Source of the DNA: a virus | Virus record (IMG/VR): IMGVR_UViG_3300030102_006951 | Coordinates: 1-42,527 of that record | Length of the DNA stretch: 42,527 bases | Direction: 5' to 3' (one strand) | Part shown: piece by piece, positions 41,249-42,527 of the stretch | How positions within the stretch are numbered: position 1 is the first letter of the stretch | Layout: every line of letters begins with the position of its first letter | Made by a program: the position numbers and the translations under genes | The notes under the pieces: model-generated | Database searches by the model: none | The model's input: the letters and a program-made list of their open reading frames with translations, nothing else | Told to the model about the DNA's origin: nothing

Positions 41249-41277
41249 TAAGTTGGTGGTTTAACAACAACGAAAGG
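41243..41277 (+). repeat. 3' UTR element, copy 3
   Basis: TCATAGTAAGTTGGTGG then TTTAACAACAACGAAAGG; contains the TAG stop of the gene at 41108 and leads into a terminator. Confidence 0.7.
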
Positions 41278-41305
41278 TATTCCAGATTATTGGAATACCT
41301 TTTTT
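41273..41305 (+). terminator. rho-independent terminator
   Basis: Stem AAGGTATTCC/GGAATACCTT (41274-41283 with 41292-41301), T6. Confidence 0.9.
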
Positions 41306-41308
41306 AGT

Positions 41309-41328
41309 ATATACACTTTTGTGTATAT
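41309..41328 (+). repeat. palindrome variant, copy 5
   Basis: ATATACACTTTTGTGTATAT, between the converging + and - terminators. Confidence 0.58.
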
Positions 41329-41343
41329 TTGGTTATATAGTAA

Positions 41344-41376
41344 ATAAAAAAAAGGACACCAATGTTGATGTCCTTC
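41344..41376 (-). terminator. minus-strand terminator
   Basis: Stem AAGGACA/TGTCCTT (41353-41359 with 41370-41376), with the minus-strand T8 at 41354-41347. Ends the minus transcript from 41792. Confidence 0.85.
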
Positions 41377-41386
41377 TTAATTTAAT

Positions 41387-41494
41387 TTGAGGCATAAATT
41401 TTACCAATTATTGATGCAAAATCTAATTTAAGTTTTGGCTTCCTACTTAACTAGTATTTTATAGGGTTTATTATACACCTTTCAGCACCTCAAA
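41387..41494 (-). ncRNA. second structured domain of the minus-strand RNA
   Basis: Helix TTTGAGG/CCTCAAA (41387-41393 with 41488-41494) closes a ~110-nt A/T-rich domain between the pseudoknot domain and the terminator. Internal structure unclear; no ORF. Confidence 0.5.
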
Positions 41495-41503
41495 AATATA
41501 AAA

Positions 41504-41613
41504 AAGGAAGTGTGATTGGTATCTCTCATACGCTATTTAGGTATTTCTTTCAATACCCACCGTGATACCTGATAGTTTGTAGTGCGTATCCCTTAAAGTT
41601 TACACACTTCCTT
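41504..41613 (-). ncRNA. minus-strand pseudoknotted RNA downstream of the membrane peptide
   Basis: An 11-bp perfect closing helix AAGGAAGTGTG/CACACTTCCTT (41504-41514 with 41603-41613) encloses two crossing helices: GGTATC/GATACC (41518-41523 with 41564-41569) and ATACGC/GCGTAT (41528-41533 with 41584-41589), a pseudoknot, plus the nested hairpin GGTATT/AATACC (41540-41557). No ORF. It follows the 36-residue peptide by about 10 nt on the same transcript. No known riboswitch or ribozyme family recognised. Confidence 0.7.
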
Positions 41614-41621
41614 ATTTAACC

Positions 41622-41732
41622 TTAAACTCCGTAAGTTATTATATTATAAGCTATAAAGCCAATAAAAGCCAAAACACTTAATAATAAACTAACTACTCTA
41701 AAGTTAATGTGGTATTTTAAAATAAATCTCAT
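41622..41732 (-). CDS. 36-residue membrane peptide, GFI.YNII family
   Basis: The only well-supported minus-strand gene. MRFILKYHINFRVV is basic, then LLLSVLAFIGFIAYNIITYG spans the membrane. The GFIAYNIITYGV end aligns with the + strand peptide at 37524-37625. It has a consensus promoter (41761-41792) and an A/T-rich leader, and is followed by structured RNA. Confidence 0.72.
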   Translation of the reverse strand: MRFILKYHINFRVVSLLLSVLAFIGFIAYNIITYGV

Positions 41733-41760
41733 AGTATATAATTTTAATAATTTAACAATA

Positions 41761-41792
41761 CAAATATACAATATAATATTTAATTATCCAAA
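41761..41792 (-). promoter_or_regulatory. minus-strand promoter of the peptide-RNA unit
   Basis: Minus strand: -33 TTTGG (41792-41788), 19-nt spacer, -7 TATATTTG (41768-41761). Confidence 0.86.
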
Positions 41793-41845
41793 CATTTATA
41801 TATAAATATTTTTATAAAAAAAAATTAAAAAAAAACTAAAAAAAA

Positions 41846-41877
41846 TTTGGTAGTTTAAATTATTATCCGTAATATTG
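41846..41877 (+). promoter_or_regulatory. promoter of the gene at 41911
   Basis: -33 TTTGG 41846-41850, 19-nt spacer, -7 TAATATTG 41870-41877. Divergent from the minus promoter at 41761. Confidence 0.85.
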
Positions 41878-41910
41878 TACCAAGTTAAACAATTAAAAAA
41901 ATATATAACT

Positions 41911-42045
41911 ATGAAAAGAGCGACAAAAAGAAGATTAGAAAACACAGTTTGTGGAATTTTTAAATCAGTAATGGTATTACAAGCAACTATGTTAATTTGG
42001 GCAGTTGGTTTTATGTTAGTGAAATTATTTGAAACAACTTTCTAA
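41911..42045 (+). CDS. 44-residue membrane peptide
   Basis: A basic start (MKRATKRRLENTVCGIFK) precedes one membrane span (VLQATMLIWAVGFMLVKLF). Own promoter and terminator. Not related in sequence to the GFI.YNII peptides. Confidence 0.74.
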   Translation: MKRATKRRLENTVCGIFKSVMVLQATMLIWAVGFMLVKLFETTF

Positions 42046-42064
42046 AATCAATTAAATTAAATTT

Positions 42065-42095
42065 AAGGGGTGCAGAAATGTATCCCTTTTTTTTT
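42065..42095 (+). terminator. terminator with GAAA tetraloop
   Basis: 10-bp stem AAGGGGTGCA/TGTATCCCTT (42065-42074 with 42079-42088, two G-U), loop GAAA, T9; identical in core to the one at 42479. Confidence 0.9.
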
Positions 42096-42104
42096 GCCTA
42101 AAAA

Positions 42105-42136
42105 TTTGGTAGTTTAAATTATTATCCCGATATTTG
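42105..42136 (+). promoter_or_regulatory. promoter of small RNA copy D
   Basis: -33 TTTGG 42105-42109, 19-nt spacer, -7 GATATTTG 42129-42136. Confidence 0.78.
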
Positions 42137-42141
42137 TATCG

Positions 42142-42210
42142 TTGATGAGTTAATCGAAACGGGCTGAGTAATCAGGAGAGTAGACTCCAACACGCATATA
42201 TATAAAATAT
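42142..42210 (+). ncRNA. RNA of the GAGTAGACTCC family, copy D (+ strand)
   Basis: After the promoter at 42105: AAACGGG, hairpin CTGA-GTAA-TCAG (42164-42175), GAGTAGACTCC (42178-42188), AACACGC. It shares 29 nt with copy C and then the 24-nt repeat with the gene at 28744. No terminator before the next promoter (42224), so it may be the distal leader of the gene at 42284 or a processed RNA. Confidence 0.6.
42187..42210 (+). repeat. 24-nt direct repeat, copy 2 (non-coding)
   Basis: Same 24 nt as 28768-28791; here the reading frame used in the gene is closed by TAG on the left and TAA on the right. Confidence 0.75.
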
Positions 42211-42223
42211 TCATAAAAATAAA

Positions 42224-42255
42224 TTTGGTAGTTTAAATATTATATTGTATATTTG
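42224..42255 (+). promoter_or_regulatory. promoter of the gene at 42284
   Basis: -33 TTTGG 42224-42228, 19-nt spacer, -7 TATATTTG 42248-42255. Confidence 0.87.
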
Positions 42256-42283
42256 TATCGTTGTTAAATTAAATATTATTACT

Positions 42284-42457
42284 ATGACAAGAGAAGAAAA
42301 TGTTACTGCGGTTCAAATGGCAATGATTAAACAAAATAATCAGGCTGTAGGGTTAACCATGTATGGGAGTCAAATAATAACCTTTACTGAAAGGGAAATA
42401 GACTATGTGAGGGAATGGTCTAATGATAAGTTAATAGAATGGCTATCCAAGTGGTAG
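42284..42457 (+). CDS. small phage protein, unknown function
   Basis: 57 residues from the ATG at 42284 (the longer frame begins in the -7 box). EENVTAVQMAMIKQNNQAVG is helical, then TMYGSQIITFTEREIDYVRE and WSNDKLIEWLSKW. Not recognised. Terminator follows. Confidence 0.8.
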   Translation: MTREENVTAVQMAMIKQNNQAVGLTMYGSQIITFTEREIDYVREWSNDKLIEWLSKW

Positions 42458-42478
42458 AATAGATTATCTAAACGAATA

Positions 42479-42507
42479 AAGGGGTGCAGAAATGTATCCC
42501 TTTTTTT
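42479..42507 (+). terminator. terminator with GAAA tetraloop
   Basis: Same stem and loop as at 42065 (AAGGGGTGCA-GAAA-TGTATCCCTT), followed by T7. Confidence 0.9.
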
Positions 42508-42517
42508 ATTTATAATA

Positions 42518-42527
42518 TTTGGTAGTT
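42518..42527 (+). promoter_or_regulatory. -33 box of a promoter cut by the window end
   Basis: TTTGGTAGTT, the start of the usual cassette. Confidence 0.6.

Overview
The window looks like part of a large tailed phage that infects a member of the Bacteroidota (Flavobacterium-like). The basis is fourfold. Nearly every transcription unit starts with the Bacteroidota primary-sigma promoter (-33 TTTGG, -7 TAnnTTTG/A). Start codons have A/T-rich leaders and no Shine-Dalgarno sequence. A sigma factor of the short Bacteroidota RpoD type is encoded. Many of the small proteins resemble recurrent phage accessory families of unknown function. The DNA is A+T rich, about 100 mostly tiny genes are packed almost entirely on the + strand, and no tRNA, rRNA, CRISPR array, transposase or structural gene was recognised. 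Family assignments come from memory of the families and were not searched.

Layout. 1-2.1 kb: end of an unknown gene, then a leaderless smpB-sigma operon and a small charged protein. 2.2-15.5 kb: small early-type genes, each or in pairs behind a TTTGG-N19-TAnnTTTA promoter. 15.5-16.6 kb: a non-coding island with three minus-strand promoters and putative small RNAs. 16.6-18.4 kb: a DUF932-like gene of higher G+C, another minus-strand small RNA and a SprT-like metallopeptidase. 18.5-29.9 kb: more small genes, including a GP88-like protein, a DnaJ-type cysteine-rich protein and a DUF6915-like protein. 29.9-30.55 kb: a ~610-nt structured non-coding RNA with its own promoter and terminator. 30.6-42.5 kb: further small genes interspersed with structured RNAs (34.3, 35.9, 37.7 and 41.5 kb) and tiny membrane peptides.

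How it works together. About 70 near-identical promoters, almost all with an exact 19-nt spacer, give most genes their own transcription start, and simple hairpin terminators separate many of them. Three sites merge terminator and promoter in one hairpin. Several genes appear leaderless, and the last codons of many genes double as the -33 box of the next promoter. The phage sigma factor is an obvious candidate to read these promoters (inference), and SmpB would act on ribosomes stalled during infection, with a tmRNA from the host or from elsewhere in the phage genome.

The most novel content is the RNA: a large ornate RNA at 29.94-30.55 kb; a four-to-five-member small-RNA family with the core GAGTAGACTCC on both strands; two pseudoknotted RNAs; multibranched RNAs at 34.3 and 37.7 kb; and two units that pair a ~35-residue membrane peptide with a structured RNA.
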